Position numbers and translations under genes: made by a program. DNA of 64,000 bases, taken from NCBI RefSeq assembly GCF_018596315.1, contig NZ_JAHEAG010000009.1:181454-245453 (forward strand). The letters run 5' to 3'. Under the pieces are notes generated by a model that was not told the DNA's origin, ran no database searches, and was given only the letters and a program-made list of their open reading frames with translations. Shown here piece after piece: positions 1 through 8,766 of the stretch (position 1 is its first letter; every line of letters begins with the position of its first letter). Origin of the DNA: Bradyrhizobium sp. SRL28 (GTDB lineage: Bacteria > Pseudomonadota > Alphaproteobacteria > Rhizobiales > Xanthobacteraceae).

Positions 1-190
1 TGTCACTTCTCCTTGCTGTTTTCGAGCCCGCGACCACCGCGGCCTCGATGGCGATCTGAAAGCCGAAGGCGATCGACGCCGCACCCGCTTGGGCCGCAGC
101 GCAGCGGAGGATGGCGGCGGGCGACTTTCTTGCCTCGCGAGGAATGGGCGAAGCCCAGGGGAAGAAAGTCGATCCGTCCGCCATTGCGGT
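1..190 (-). promoter_or_regulatory. Structured 5' leader of a gene lying off the left edge
   Basis: Read on the minus strand, this stretch ends at base 1 with AGCAAGGAGAAGTGACA. That contains a clear AAGGAG ribosome binding site, so the start codon lies at or just beyond the window edge. Upstream is a hairpin with 9-bp arms at 123-131 and 162-170, flanked by a GCGGAGGATGGCGG block (104-117) and CCGCCATTGCG (about 179-189). The same flanks enclose a different stem at 2234-2322. I infer a repeated leader element. The gene it serves cannot be seen. Confidence 0.5.
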
Positions 191-538
191 TCAGGCGATC
201 GAGGCGCAGCCGACCTTCGGCCAGATCAAGCCAATGAGAGGCAAGGTGCTCGCGTGCACTGAACAGCATTCGAGGAGACGTGCCAGCTATCAATCGGTCC
301 GAACAAGAGACCCCGGCGCATCCGGGAAGGAAGAGAAAACCTGGCGTACAGAAAGGCGCCCAAGCGTCGACGAGATAAACCGGACCAACGACAACGCTCC
401 GAGCCATCAGGATTATCGTCGACCGACGGGATCGTCACCGCCCGTTCGAAGCGCTCCCGCGCGGGCCGTTATCTCTCGGTCACGAAGAACGACAGCCTCC
501 CGTTCCATAGCCAGCCGAGCGAAGACGGAGCCGAACGA
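191..538. other. Intergenic stretch, no supported gene
   Basis: Open frames cross this stretch on both strands, but their translations are arginine-, proline- and serine-rich, match no recognisable family and lack good ribosome binding sites. I see no gene, tRNA or clear repeat here beyond the hairpin at its left side. Confidence 0.5.
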
Positions 539-1027
539 TCACCCGTCTGTGGTCACCGATCCCAAGCATGGTCCCAAGGGTGATGGAGCCGAACCAGCAC
601 CAACGCCCGCGCTGAGAACAGGTGTCGTCAATATCGCCACGCGGGCCCAAGCGGTGCATCCGATGCCGACCGCGCCGACCAAGGCAAACACTTCCCGCCA
701 CCATTCCGAGGAAATGCCGATATGAGCGAGGCTGAGCGTCACCTCATAGCCGGCCCACACCGCGGGAGCCGCGAACAAAAGGGCTATGACAAGACGGATG
801 GTGGGAGAGCGTGTGACAGAGAAGAGATACCGACCGGCCAAAAGTCCGAAGGCACCCGCGACAAAACCAACAGCGATGGCGCCGATGGGACCTATTCCAG
901 TTCGATACGTATACATGCCGGCGGTCACGCCGACGAAGAACGGCAATGCATAGACTGCGAGCGTGAATAGCGCCCAACAGACGACGCCGAGCCCGGCGAT
1001 ATTGAGAAGAATGCCAGTGGTGATCAT
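539..1027 (-). CDS. Multi-pass membrane protein of the mobile-element backbone
   Basis: A 162-residue protein of unknown function. The sequence shows about four hydrophobic segments (roughly residues 4-30, 35-58, 68-90 and 105-125), so it should sit in the inner membrane. I chose the ATG at 1027, giving MITTGILLNIAGLG, over an upstream start at 1108. The extra residues from 1108 are a low-complexity tryptophan/arginine stretch, and the chosen start puts the first membrane helix at the N-terminus. It is transcribed leftward like the backbone genes to its right. Similar small membrane proteins are, from memory, common next to SLOG, ParB and ArdC genes in rhizobial integrative elements. A role in transfer or element maintenance is inference. 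Confidence 0.7.
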   Translation of the reverse strand: MITTGILLNIAGLGVVCWALFTLAVYALPFFVGVTAGMYTYRTGIGPIGAIAVGFVAGAFGLLAGRYLFSVTRSPTIRLVIALLFAAPAVWAGYEVTLSLAHIGISSEWWREVFALVGAVGIGCTAWARVAILTTPVLSAGVGAGSAPSPLGPCLGSVTTDG

Positions 1028-1191
1028 GGTGGTGGGTCCCGTGACACGTGTTGCAGGGTTACGCCTCCACCACCACCACGGCGCACCATTTAGTATAGCC
1101 GAAGACATGAGGTGACGGGAGAGGAAATTCGTTGGTGGTTCCTCCGTCTGGTCAATACGGAAATGTGCCTTTTGTCCGGCAGTAGCGGCGC

Positions 1192-2133
1192 TTACGCGCC
1201 GCCGTCGCCGCCGAACTTCCAGACGGGAATGCCGAGCTTGCGCGCCTTGTCGGCGAGATTGTCTTGAATACCGGTGCCGGGGAATACCATGACGCCAACT
1301 GGCAGGACGTCGAGCATCTGGTCGTTGCGCTTGAAGGGTGCCGCCTTGGCGTGGCGGGTCCAGTCCGGCTTGAAGGCGATCTGCGTTACCTTGCGGTGAT
1401 CGGCCCAGCGGGCGGCGATGCGTTCAGCCCCCTTCGGTGATCCTCCATGCAGCAGGACCATGTCAGGATATTTGGCCCGGACCTTGTCAAGCGTATCCCA
1501 GATCAGGCGGTGATCGTTGCAATCGAGTCCACCGGTAAAGGCGATCCTGGTGCCCGCCGGCATCAGCGGCTCAAGGGCGACACGACGTTTGGCTGCGAGA
1601 AAGTCGCGGCTGTCGATCATGGCCGAAGTCAGGGTGCGATGGTTCACCAGAGACCCCGAGCGTGGCCGCCAGGCTGAGCCTGTGTGACGCTCGAATTGCT
1701 CGGCGGCCTGGTCGCGGAAGAACTCGATGGCGTTGCGGCGTTCGATCAGGGTCATGCCCTCGGCGATGAGGCGTTCCAATTCGACCGAGCGGATTTCCGA
1801 GCCATCCTGATCCTTCTGGCTGCGCTTCTGCGCCAACTCATTGCCGTCGAGGTCGCGTTCGATACGCTCGGTGGCGCGGTGGAAGAGATTGACGCTTCCC
1901 CACAGCAGGTTCTCAAGATCTGGTTCGAGACGGGTCTCGCTGAGCGTCGCGATCAGGGCGTCAAAGATGTCGGCGACGGCGTCGGCGACGGTGTGCGCTT
2001 CAGGCAGCGGTCTGGGGTCGGGTTCGTCCTGAAAGGGGCGATAGCCATGGAGCTGGAGTTCGGTGAGTACGTGATCGGTTGGGGATGTCGTGAGCGGCGG
2101 ATCCCAGGTCTGTTCGTCGCGATCGGTCGTCAT
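1192..2133 (-). CDS. SLOG (DUF2493, YspA cpYpsA-related) domain protein
   Basis: A 313-residue protein. The C-terminal third holds a DUF2493 fold of the SLOG superfamily: a first strand ending in IAFTGG, then LLHGGSPKGAERIA, then a third strand with GVMVFPGTG and the final PVWKFGG. SLOG folds bind nucleotides or nucleotide-derived ligands; the ligand here is unknown. The N-terminal 180 residues are charged and helical and probably form an adaptor. I chose the ATG at 2133 because it has AAGGAA seven bases upstream; the alternative at 2166 has no site. The gene lies downstream of the toprim and helicase genes, reading the same way, and has its own hairpin leader (2234-2322). DUF2493 genes commonly travel with ArdC and ParB genes in alphaproteobacterial mobile elements. 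Confidence 0.85.
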   Translation of the reverse strand: MTTDRDEQTWDPPLTTSPTDHVLTELQLHGYRPFQDEPDPRPLPEAHTVADAVADIFDALIATLSETRLEPDLENLLWGSVNLFHRATERIERDLDGNELAQKRSQKDQDGSEIRSVELERLIAEGMTLIERRNAIEFFRDQAAEQFERHTGSAWRPRSGSLVNHRTLTSAMIDSRDFLAAKRRVALEPLMPAGTRIAFTGGLDCNDHRLIWDTLDKVRAKYPDMVLLHGGSPKGAERIAARWADHRKVTQIAFKPDWTRHAKAAPFKRNDQMLDVLPVGVMVFPGTGIQDNLADKARKLGIPVWKFGGDGGA

Positions 2134-2233
2134 GGCGTTTTCCTTTGTCGGAACGGCCGCGCCCATCGCGGCCTTCGTGGCGACGAAAGGCGGCGGGCGG
2201 ACCGGACCTGCACAGCGAAGCGGCCGAAGCAGA

Positions 2234-2322
2234 GCGGAGGATGGCGGGAGCCGGCTATTTTGCTTCGCGATGTAAAGCGTCTGTGAGGACGCGACGGAAA
2301 ATAGCCGGCTCGCGCCATTGCG
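2234..2322 (-). promoter_or_regulatory. Long hairpin in the leader of the DUF2493 gene
   Basis: There is a perfect 14-bp inverted repeat, arms 2248-2261 and 2298-2311, with a 36-base loop that begins TTGCTTCGCGA on the plus strand. It is enclosed by GCGGAGGATGGCGG on one side and CGCCATTGCG on the other. The same enclosing blocks and loop start occur around a different stem at 104-189. In both cases the element lies some 100 bases or more before the start of a leftward gene. Confidence 0.6.
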
Positions 2323-2457
2323 TGGCCGGGCCGCTTGCCGCAGGGTCGCCCTCTCAGAAGGCCGGGGAGCGGTCCTCTACGACCCACCAGGAAACGCCTG
2401 CGAACCGGCGCGAGGGAATGCGGAGACACTGCGTTCGTGTCCCGTACCGGCGGCGAG

Positions 2458-3525
2458 TCAGAACTCAATGAAGCGCGCTACGTCCTCCGGGGCGAGTTGC
2501 ACTCGCAGGGCAGCCCGAAGCGCATCAATGCCGAAACCTCGGAGATCCTCGTTGAAGTCTCCGCAGCGCGGCGACAGGGCGATCGCCTCGATCCCGTTCG
2601 TGCCAGCCCGTGCGCTCAAGCTTTCCATTGCATGATCTCCGGCGGGATCGTCGTCGCGAACGATGTAAAGGCGACGCAGTGTGGCCGGAAGGAGAATGGC
2701 TGCGAGGTGAGCGGCTGAAAGTGCCGCCGCCATTGGCATATCAGGCAAACCGCAACGGAGCGACAATATGGTTTCGATCCCCTCGCCGGCCGCCATCACG
2801 TCGTCTGCGACACCGAAACGAACGGCGTTACCGAGGAGATGGCCCATCGCGCGCCGTGGCGTGTCGATTGGCGCCTTGCCGCTGGCCGAACGATCGAACC
2901 CTTGCGGATTGAGGTAGGTACGATGCGCGCCGGTAATCCTTCCGTCGAGATCGGTCACCGCCGCGATCATCGCCGGCCAGGTCTCGGTCGGTTCGTATGG
3001 ATCCGGACGGTAGTAGCAGCGCGGATGGAACCGAAGGCTTGCGCAGTCGCGAAGAACCGTGATGCCGCGGGCACGGAGATTTGCTTCCGCAAGCGTCCCC
3101 GCAATCGGCTGAGACATCGCGAATAGCCGCCGTGCCGATTCCGGAGAACCCCTGGTCGCCGACTTCGGCGATCCAGTCGGTACCACCGAATGACGCGGCG
3201 GGTAGTCCGGTTCAGGTCGTGGTAGCCTGAGGAAGCGTCTTGCTTCGCCAGCCACGTCGCGGAAATCGACGAAGCCGCAGCTTTTGCGGATGACGTCGAG
3301 CAGATCGCCGTGCTCGCCGGTGGCGGCGTCGGTCCATTTGCCGGCGACGCGTTTGCCGGATGCATCGCGGCTCAGGCGTACGAACATCGAGCGGCCAGCG
3401 GCGTTCCTGACATCGCCGACCTGCCAATAGTTTCCGACCCGCCGCCCGTTGGAGAGATAGTGACGGCACACCGCCTCGGCCTCCCGCGCCAAGCGATGCG
3501 CCAATTCGGTTGCATCGCGGGGCAT
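2458..3525 (-). CDS. Toprim-domain (DUF7146-type) primase-like protein
   Basis: A 355-residue protein of the toprim/DUF7146 type found in plasmids and integrative elements. The N-terminal half (about 1-115) carries the HYLSNGRRVGNYW and GEHGDLLDVI blocks typical of that family. The C-terminal toprim domain (about 230-330) shows the catalytic glutamate in AAGEGIETILS and the DxD motif in YIVRDDDPAG. Toprim domains bind Mg2+ for phosphoryl transfer in primases and topoisomerases. No zinc-binding or helicase domain is present, so this is likely an accessory primase-like protein of the element. The start at 3525 follows the stop of the upstream helicase gene (TGA at 3529-3527) by one base, indicating translational coupling. 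An upstream in-frame start at 3660 would lie inside that gene. Confidence 0.8.
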   Translation of the reverse strand: MPRDATELAHRLAREAEAVCRHYLSNGRRVGNYWQVGDVRNAAGRSMFVRLSRDASGKRVAGKWTDAATGEHGDLLDVIRKSCGFVDFRDVAGEARRFLRLPRPEPDYPPRHSVVPTGSPKSATRGSPESARRLFAMSQPIAGTLAEANLRARGITVLRDCASLRFHPRCYYRPDPYEPTETWPAMIAAVTDLDGRITGAHRTYLNPQGFDRSASGKAPIDTPRRAMGHLLGNAVRFGVADDVMAAGEGIETILSLRCGLPDMPMAAALSAAHLAAILLPATLRRLYIVRDDDPAGDHAMESLSARAGTNGIEAIALSPRCGDFNEDLRGFGIDALRAALRVQLAPEDVARFIEF

Positions 3526-3526
3526 G

Positions 3527-6500
3527 TCACGCCGCCGCCCGATCGGAGATGCGCGAGAGCGGATAGCGCTCCAGCACTTTGCCCAGGATTGCCGGCCCGA
3601 AAGCGTCCGTCGGCACGAACATGCGCAGCTTCCACGAGATGATTTCGTGGAACAGGCCATAGGCTCGCAGCCGGTCCCGCATCGCGTCGGTAGAACCGGA
3701 CAGTTCGATGCGGTTCACGCCCATGACGCGGACGCGACGAAGTTGCAGGCCTTCGGCCAGATCGAGCACGGTCTTGCCATCCATCAGCGCCGTAAAGGCC
3801 CCGTCCGGCGTCAACGTCGCCATACCGGTTGAAAGTGCGCCCGCGACCCAAGCCGGCGAGACCTGGCGGCCAATGATGCGCTCGCCGGTATCCAGTTGGA
3901 GCCGGTAGACCCGCGTCGACTCGTTGGGCAGGCGCTTCCAGATCGGTAACAACAATCCACACACGATGTGGATCTCGCTGTCGGTGAATTCCGGTACCTC
4001 GGCAACCTCCGCGGTCCAGACACGCGAAAAGGTCTCGCGGTCGGTCTCCTGCCAGTGGGTCTGTGGCATCATCGCCAACGCGACAGTTGGATGCTCCATC
4101 GGTCGAATGAGACGCACCCGGCGTTCGACCTCACCGTCGTCAGTCATCAGACTGCGAGCCGGTACCTGCACTGCCGCTCGTCTCGACTGGCTGTTGACCA
4201 GGAGCACGGCGCGCGGATCGGCGAGACGATTGAGCGCGTCGTCGAGGGTAACGGGTCTGTTGCGATCACGTTGGGTGATCGTCAGCAGACGGGTCTCGGC
4301 CGACCTGCCGGGATGGGTGTAGATGGTCTGCCGATCGGCGATGGCAAAGGACTCTGCCGTGAGCGTTTCCAATCCGACATCATAGGTACCGCTTGCGATC
4401 GCCCCCTCGATGCGCGAGGTCAGCAATTGTTCGAAAGCCGTGAACAGGATGTTCTGCAGATCGATAGTCATCGCCAGCAGACGGTTGAGGAAGGTCGTGA
4501 TCGGCGGCAATTCGTCCCTGATGCCGTTGGCATCCATAAGCTTGAGCCCTGTGGTATCCTCAAACGTCTGGAGTGAACAATCCTCGACCTTGCCCATGAC
4601 AAGGAGAACGTAGAGCTGCCGCAGGGCATCGCGGGCATAGTGGCTCTCCAAATTGTCCTCGGATCTGAACAACCCCTGCCCGCCGGTCTGGCGCTGGCCT
4701 TTGGTGATGGCGCCGAGGGTGTCGAGACGCCGCGCGATGGTCGAGAGAAAGCGCTTCTCGGCCTTCACGTTGGTCGCGATCGGGCGGAACAGCGGCGGCT
4801 GCACCTGGTTGGTGCGGTTGGTACGGCCAAGGCCCTGAATGGCGGCATCGGCCTTCCATCCGGCCTCAAGAAGGTAGTGAACCCGAAGGCGCCGGTTTTT
4901 GGCTGACAGCTCCGCATGATAGCTGCGTCCGGTACCGCCTGCTTCGGAGAAAACGAGGATGCGCTTGTCGTCATCCATGAACGCCTGGGTTTCGGCGAGA
5001 TTCGCCGAACCCGCGCGGTTCTCGACCACGAGCCGATCGATGCGATCGGCGCCCCGCTTGCGAACGATCCGGCGCGAACGGCCGGTGACTTCGGCCACCA
5101 TGTCGGTGCCGAAGCGCTGAACGATCTGATCGAGCGCGCCGTGGACAGGCGTTAACGAGGCGAGTTTTTCGATCAGCCGGTCGCGGCGCGCGACGGCGTC
5201 CCGACACTGCACTGGCTGGCCGTCACGGTATACCGGCCGTGACGACAAATTGCCCTCGCTGTCGGTGAAGGGCTCGTAGAGCTGGGTCGGGAACGAATGC
5301 GCGAGATAATCCAGCACGTATTCGCGCGGGGTAATGTCGACCTGGACGTCGCCCCATTCCTCGGTCGGAATTTCGGCGAGCCGCCGTTCCATCAGCGCCT
5401 CGCCGGTCGAAACAATCTGGATCACGGCGGCATGGCCCGCCGCAAGATCGCGATCAATGGCTGCGATCAGCGACGGCGTCTTCATCGCCGTAATGAGGTG
5501 GTTGAAGAAACGCTGCTTGGCGCTCTCAAAGGCGGAGCGCGCGGCGGACTTCGCCTGCGCGTTCAAAGTGCCGGTGGAGCCGGTGATGTTGGCCGCCTGC
5601 ATCGCCGCATCGAGATTGTTATGGATGACGCTGAACGCGCCCGCATAAGCGTCATAGATGCGAATCTGCTCGTCGGTGAGCGTATGCTCAACCAGTTCGT
5701 ATTCGACGCCCTCATATGACAGCGATCTGGCGGCATAGAGACCGAGCGCCTTGAGATCGCGCGCCAGCACTTCCATCGCCGCGAGACCACCGGCCTCAAT
5801 CGCCTCAACGAACTCCGCGCGGGTGGCGAATGGGAAATCTTCGCCGCCCCACAGTCCAAGCCGCTGCGCATAGGCGAGATTGTGGACCGTAGTGGCGCCG
5901 GTCGCCGAGACGTAGACGATGCGCGCGTTCGGCAAGGCATGTTGCAGGCGAAGCCCCGCGCGGCCTTGTTGTGAAGCGGTCGCGCCGCCACGTTCACCTT
6001 TCCCGCCCGCCGCATTCTGCATCGCGTGAGACTCGTCGAAAATGATCACGCCGTCGAAATCCCTGCTCAACCATTCAACGATTTGCCGGACCCGAGAAAC
6101 CTTCTCGTCACGCGCGTCGGAACGTAGCGTGGCGTAGGTCGTGAAAAGGATGCCCTGCGCCAGACGGATCGGTGTGCCCTGACGGAAACGCGAGAGCGGT
6201 GTCACCAGCAGGCGTTCCTGGCCGAGTGCGGACCAGTCACGCTGGGCGTCCTCGATCAGCTTGTCGGATTTGCTGACCCACACTGTACGGCGGCGACCCT
6301 TGAGCCAGTTGTCGAGCAGGATACCGGCGACCTGACGGCCCTTGCCGGCGCCAGTTCCATCACCAAGAAACCAGCCACGCCGAAACTGGACGGCGTTCTC
6401 GGCGTCCGCGGGCGCGGCCGAGACGAAATCGAACGTCTCGTCGACCGTCCATGATCCCTGGAGAGTGCCGCCATGGGCTTCGCCGGCATAGATCACGGAT

Positions 6501-7870
6501 TCAAGCTGTGCATCCGACAGCAGGCCGTCCGACACCACATTCGCGGGAAGATGAGGCCGATAAGAGGGAATGGGTGGTGCGACCGACGCCATCGCCGTTG
6601 ATTGCACGAGCATGGTGGGATGGGCTTGGGAGCCGGGAATACGGATCGACTGTAAGCCGTACTGTTCGTAGAGGGCTTCGGTGATGCGGCCGTGCTCGAC
6701 GGGGTGCCACGCCAGGGTTTCGTAGGCGAGTTCGGTCGCGGCAGGCTCCATCGCCGGAGCTGGGGTGGAGGACGGGCGCATGGCGCAGGCCCGCACCGTT
6801 TTGGGAATGACCGGACGCGAGGTCGCCACATTGGCGACAGTCGATCCGATCGGAGACCGAGGTGGCACCTGCTGCATCACCCAGCCGAGCAATGTCGCTA
6901 CATCCGGCGCCATGCCCGGAGACAGCGGAAACACCGTCGTATCTTCAGCGGGTTCCTTGTCGATCACGGTCAGGCGCGTATCGATGCTGGTGCCGTGTTT
7001 GGCGTAGACCGCGCCGTCGATGGCGGCCGAGAACACGACGCGCCCGCGTTCCTGCAAGGCGATGAAGGCGTCCCTCCATGCGGGATTGTCGGGCGCGCAG
7101 CTCGCGCCTGATATCGCGACCAGACGACCGCCTTCGGCCAGGCGTGCCAATGCCGAGGAAATATGACGGAGCGCTGCATCGGCCATGCGGCGGTCGACGT
7201 TGGCGACGGCCGAGAACGGCGGGTTCATCAGCACGACGCTGGGGACGGTGTCGGTGTTGAGATGATCGTCGATGTGCGCGGCATCGAACGAGGTCACCGC
7301 GATGCCGGGAAAGAGGAGTGACAAAAGTCCCGCGCGGGTTTCGGCCAACTCGTTGAGGGCAAGAGATCCCCCGGCGAGTTCGGCGAGGATCGCAAGCAGC
7401 CCGGTGCCGGCCGACGGCTCCAGGACAACGTCAGCCGGCGTGATCGCGGCGGCCAGGCTCGCCACAAAACTGAGCGGAATGGGCGTACTGAACTGTTGGA
7501 ACGTCTCGCTCTCTTCGGAGCGGCGGGTATGGGTAGGAAGAAGGCTGGTGATTTTAGCCAGCATCGGCAGCATGGCGACCGGCGATGCGGCGCGTGCGCG
7601 CATCGCCGGGGCGAACTTGCGCAGGAACAGCACCGTCGCCGCTTCACAGGCGTCGTAGCCGGTCTTCCAGGCCCAGGCTCCCGAAGCGTCGGTGCCGCCA
7701 AAAGCGGCGTCCATGGCGACGCGCAGGAGCGGCGCATCGATGCGACGACCACTTTCGAGATGAGGAAGGAGAAGTTGCGCGGCCCGGCCAATCGCGGCAG
7801 ATCGGCCTGCGATATCGGAAGCGGCCTCAAAGCACGCGGATGCGGCGGCAGAAGCGGAGATGTATGTCAT
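3527..7870 (-). CDS. Strawberry-notch-like helicase with N-terminal methylase fold
   Basis: A very large protein (1447 residues). The N-terminal part (about 130-330) is a class I methyltransferase fold with LEPSAGTG and the adenine-methylase motif NPPF (near residue 218). The central and C-terminal parts form a superfamily 2 helicase of Strawberry-notch type: GDGTGAGKGRQ Walker A (about 507), DESH box (about 617), and motif VI as GLGRTNRTNQ (about 1017), preceded by SEAGGTGRSYHA. Such methylase-helicase fusions occur on phages and conjugative elements; roles in antirestriction or DNA processing have been suggested but the activity is not established. The ATG at 7870 is chosen because a structured leader (7894-7945) lies directly upstream. 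The toprim gene follows one base after its stop, forming a two-gene unit. Confidence 0.88.
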   Translation of the reverse strand: MTYISASAAASACFEAASDIAGRSAAIGRAAQLLLPHLESGRRIDAPLLRVAMDAAFGGTDASGAWAWKTGYDACEAATVLFLRKFAPAMRARAASPVAMLPMLAKITSLLPTHTRRSEESETFQQFSTPIPLSFVASLAAAITPADVVLEPSAGTGLLAILAELAGGSLALNELAETRAGLLSLLFPGIAVTSFDAAHIDDHLNTDTVPSVVLMNPPFSAVANVDRRMADAALRHISSALARLAEGGRLVAISGASCAPDNPAWRDAFIALQERGRVVFSAAIDGAVYAKHGTSIDTRLTVIDKEPAEDTTVFPLSPGMAPDVATLLGWVMQQVPPRSPIGSTVANVATSRPVIPKTVRACAMRPSSTPAPAMEPAATELAYETLAWHPVEHGRITEALYEQYGLQSIRIPGSQAHPTMLVQSTAMASVAPPIPSYRPHLPANVVSDGLLSDAQLESVIYAGEAHGGTLQGSWTVDETFDFVSAAPADAENAVQFRRGWFLGDGTGAGKGRQVAGILLDNWLKGRRRTVWVSKSDKLIEDAQRDWSALGQERLLVTPLSRFRQGTPIRLAQGILFTTYATLRSDARDEKVSRVRQIVEWLSRDFDGVIIFDESHAMQNAAGGKGERGGATASQQGRAGLRLQHALPNARIVYVSATGATTVHNLAYAQRLGLWGGEDFPFATRAEFVEAIEAGGLAAMEVLARDLKALGLYAARSLSYEGVEYELVEHTLTDEQIRIYDAYAGAFSVIHNNLDAAMQAANITGSTGTLNAQAKSAARSAFESAKQRFFNHLITAMKTPSLIAAIDRDLAAGHAAVIQIVSTGEALMERRLAEIPTEEWGDVQVDITPREYVLDYLAHSFPTQLYEPFTDSEGNLSSRPVYRDGQPVQCRDAVARRDRLIEKLASLTPVHGALDQIVQRFGTDMVAEVTGRSRRIVRKRGADRIDRLVVENRAGSANLAETQAFMDDDKRILVFSEAGGTGRSYHAELSAKNRRLRVHYLLEAGWKADAAIQGLGRTNRTNQVQPPLFRPIATNVKAEKRFLSTIARRLDTLGAITKGQRQTGGQGLFRSEDNLESHYARDALRQLYVLLVMGKVEDCSLQTFEDTTGLKLMDANGIRDELPPITTFLNRLLAMTIDLQNILFTAFEQLLTSRIEGAIASGTYDVGLETLTAESFAIADRQTIYTHPGRSAETRLLTITQRDRNRPVTLDDALNRLADPRAVLLVNSQSRRAAVQVPARSLMTDDGEVERRVRLIRPMEHPTVALAMMPQTHWQETDRETFSRVWTAEVAEVPEFTDSEIHIVCGLLLPIWKRLPNESTRVYRLQLDTGERIIGRQVSPAWVAGALSTGMATLTPDGAFTALMDGKTVLDLAEGLQLRRVRVMGVNRIELSGSTDAMRDRLRAYGLFHEIISWKLRMFVPTDAFGPAILGKVLERYPLSRISDRAAA

Positions 7871-7893
7871 GGAAGTGACCTCGAAAGAGCGGA

Positions 7894-7945
7894 GACGGGT
7901 CGAGCCGCAGGCGCTCTCTCTCGACCTCGCCGGCTCAAACCCGTC
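7894..7945 (-). promoter_or_regulatory. Conserved hairpin leader, copy 1 (before the helicase gene)
   Basis: GACGGGT (7894-7900) pairs with ACCCGTC (7939-7945), and inner arms extend the stem. On the minus strand the apical part reads AGGTCGAGAGAGAG. The same arms and apical sequence recur before the ParB gene (10896-10936) and the ArdC gene (11971-12011). A second ACCCGTC at 7967-7973 offers an alternative partner that the other two copies lack. This looks like a cis-acting RNA. Confidence 0.65.
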
Positions 7946-7980
7946 CCGGCCGCGCTCTTCCTTTGACCCGTCCACGAACA

Positions 7981-8010
7981 GAGGGTCCGACGCATCAGCG
8001 TCGGACCCTC
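7981..8010. repeat. Perfect 13-bp hairpin between backbone genes
   Basis: GAGGGTCCGACGC at 7981-7993 and its exact complement at 7998-8010 flank a four-base loop. It lies between the stop of the small gene at 8172 and the leader of the helicase gene on the minus strand. No T-run follows on either strand, so it is not a classical intrinsic terminator. It could be an RNA-processing, Rho-assisted terminator or protein-binding site. Confidence 0.55.
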
Positions 8011-8171
8011 GAGTTGCCCGCGATCAAGCCGGTTGCGCCTCCGGCTCGATCAGCCGCTTGGTGTGCTTCCTGACGCTGCAGGCACGATCGATCGGCCCCT
8101 GCCCGCTACACGGAACCGCGCGATGGCCGGGAGCCCTACGAGTGAACGGGTACAGTGGATCGCACCGAAGG

Positions 8172-8645
8172 TCAGGCGGCCCGACCCTCGACGACATCAG
8201 CGCCGACCTCATCCTCGGTGACCTCGTTCAGGCGCACGTTGGAATAGCGATGTTGCGTCAACCAGCGCTCCGCCGCTTCGTGGCTTTGGGCTAGATGAAG
8301 CAGTTCGGCATTGTCGCCATATTCCTGGAGGATGCGTACCGCGCCGATGGCAGGGCGCTCGACGATCTCGAAGCGCAGATCGCTGTCGAGGGAGTATGTA
8401 CGCCTGACCGTCAGCACCACGACGCCGCCGCTGCCGAAATCGCCCTCGTGGAGTGTGAAGCTGGCAGGCGAGATCCAGTTCGGCCGCTCTCTGGCCGGTT
8501 CTTTCCTGACGAGGCGCCCGGCGCCGTTGCGGTTTTCCCACGCCGCGAGCTTCTTTTTGATGCGCGCAGGCGGCCTCGGCGTGCCGTCGGAATAGCGAAT
8601 GAGTGAACCGAGTGGTGCATTTTCGTAGACGGTGTGAGCAGACAT
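8172..8645 (-). CDS. Hypothetical backbone protein
   Basis: A 157-residue soluble protein that I do not recognise. The first 70 residues are basic (RIKKKLAAWENRNG, VRKEPARERP). The middle is beta-rich (FGSGGVVVLTVRRTYS). The end has a helical QSHEAAERWLTQHRYSNVRLNE segment and an acidic tail. I chose the ATG at 8645 because GGAG lies about nine bases upstream; an earlier in-frame start at 8762 would read through low-complexity codons. It sits between the ParB and helicase genes, all leftward, so it probably belongs to the same maintenance unit. Confidence 0.7.
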   Translation of the reverse strand: MSAHTVYENAPLGSLIRYSDGTPRPPARIKKKLAAWENRNGAGRLVRKEPARERPNWISPASFTLHEGDFGSGGVVVLTVRRTYSLDSDLRFEIVERPAIGAVRILQEYGDNAELLHLAQSHEAAERWLTQHRYSNVRLNEVTEDEVGADVVEGRAA

Positions 8646-8766
8646 GATCGTTCTCCTGAAACGATGAAAGCCCGGCATGTCCCTGTCATTGGGGGGAGCC
8701 GCGCTTGGGGATGGGTGTGAGGCTGGGAAGGTGCGAAGCGGCCGCAGCCGCCTCGCGTTCACTCAA

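Noticed and set aside
111..725. Long plus-strand frame at the left edge
   Set aside because: It overlaps the membrane protein on the other strand, has a repetitive arginine/serine/proline composition, and lacks a ribosome site.
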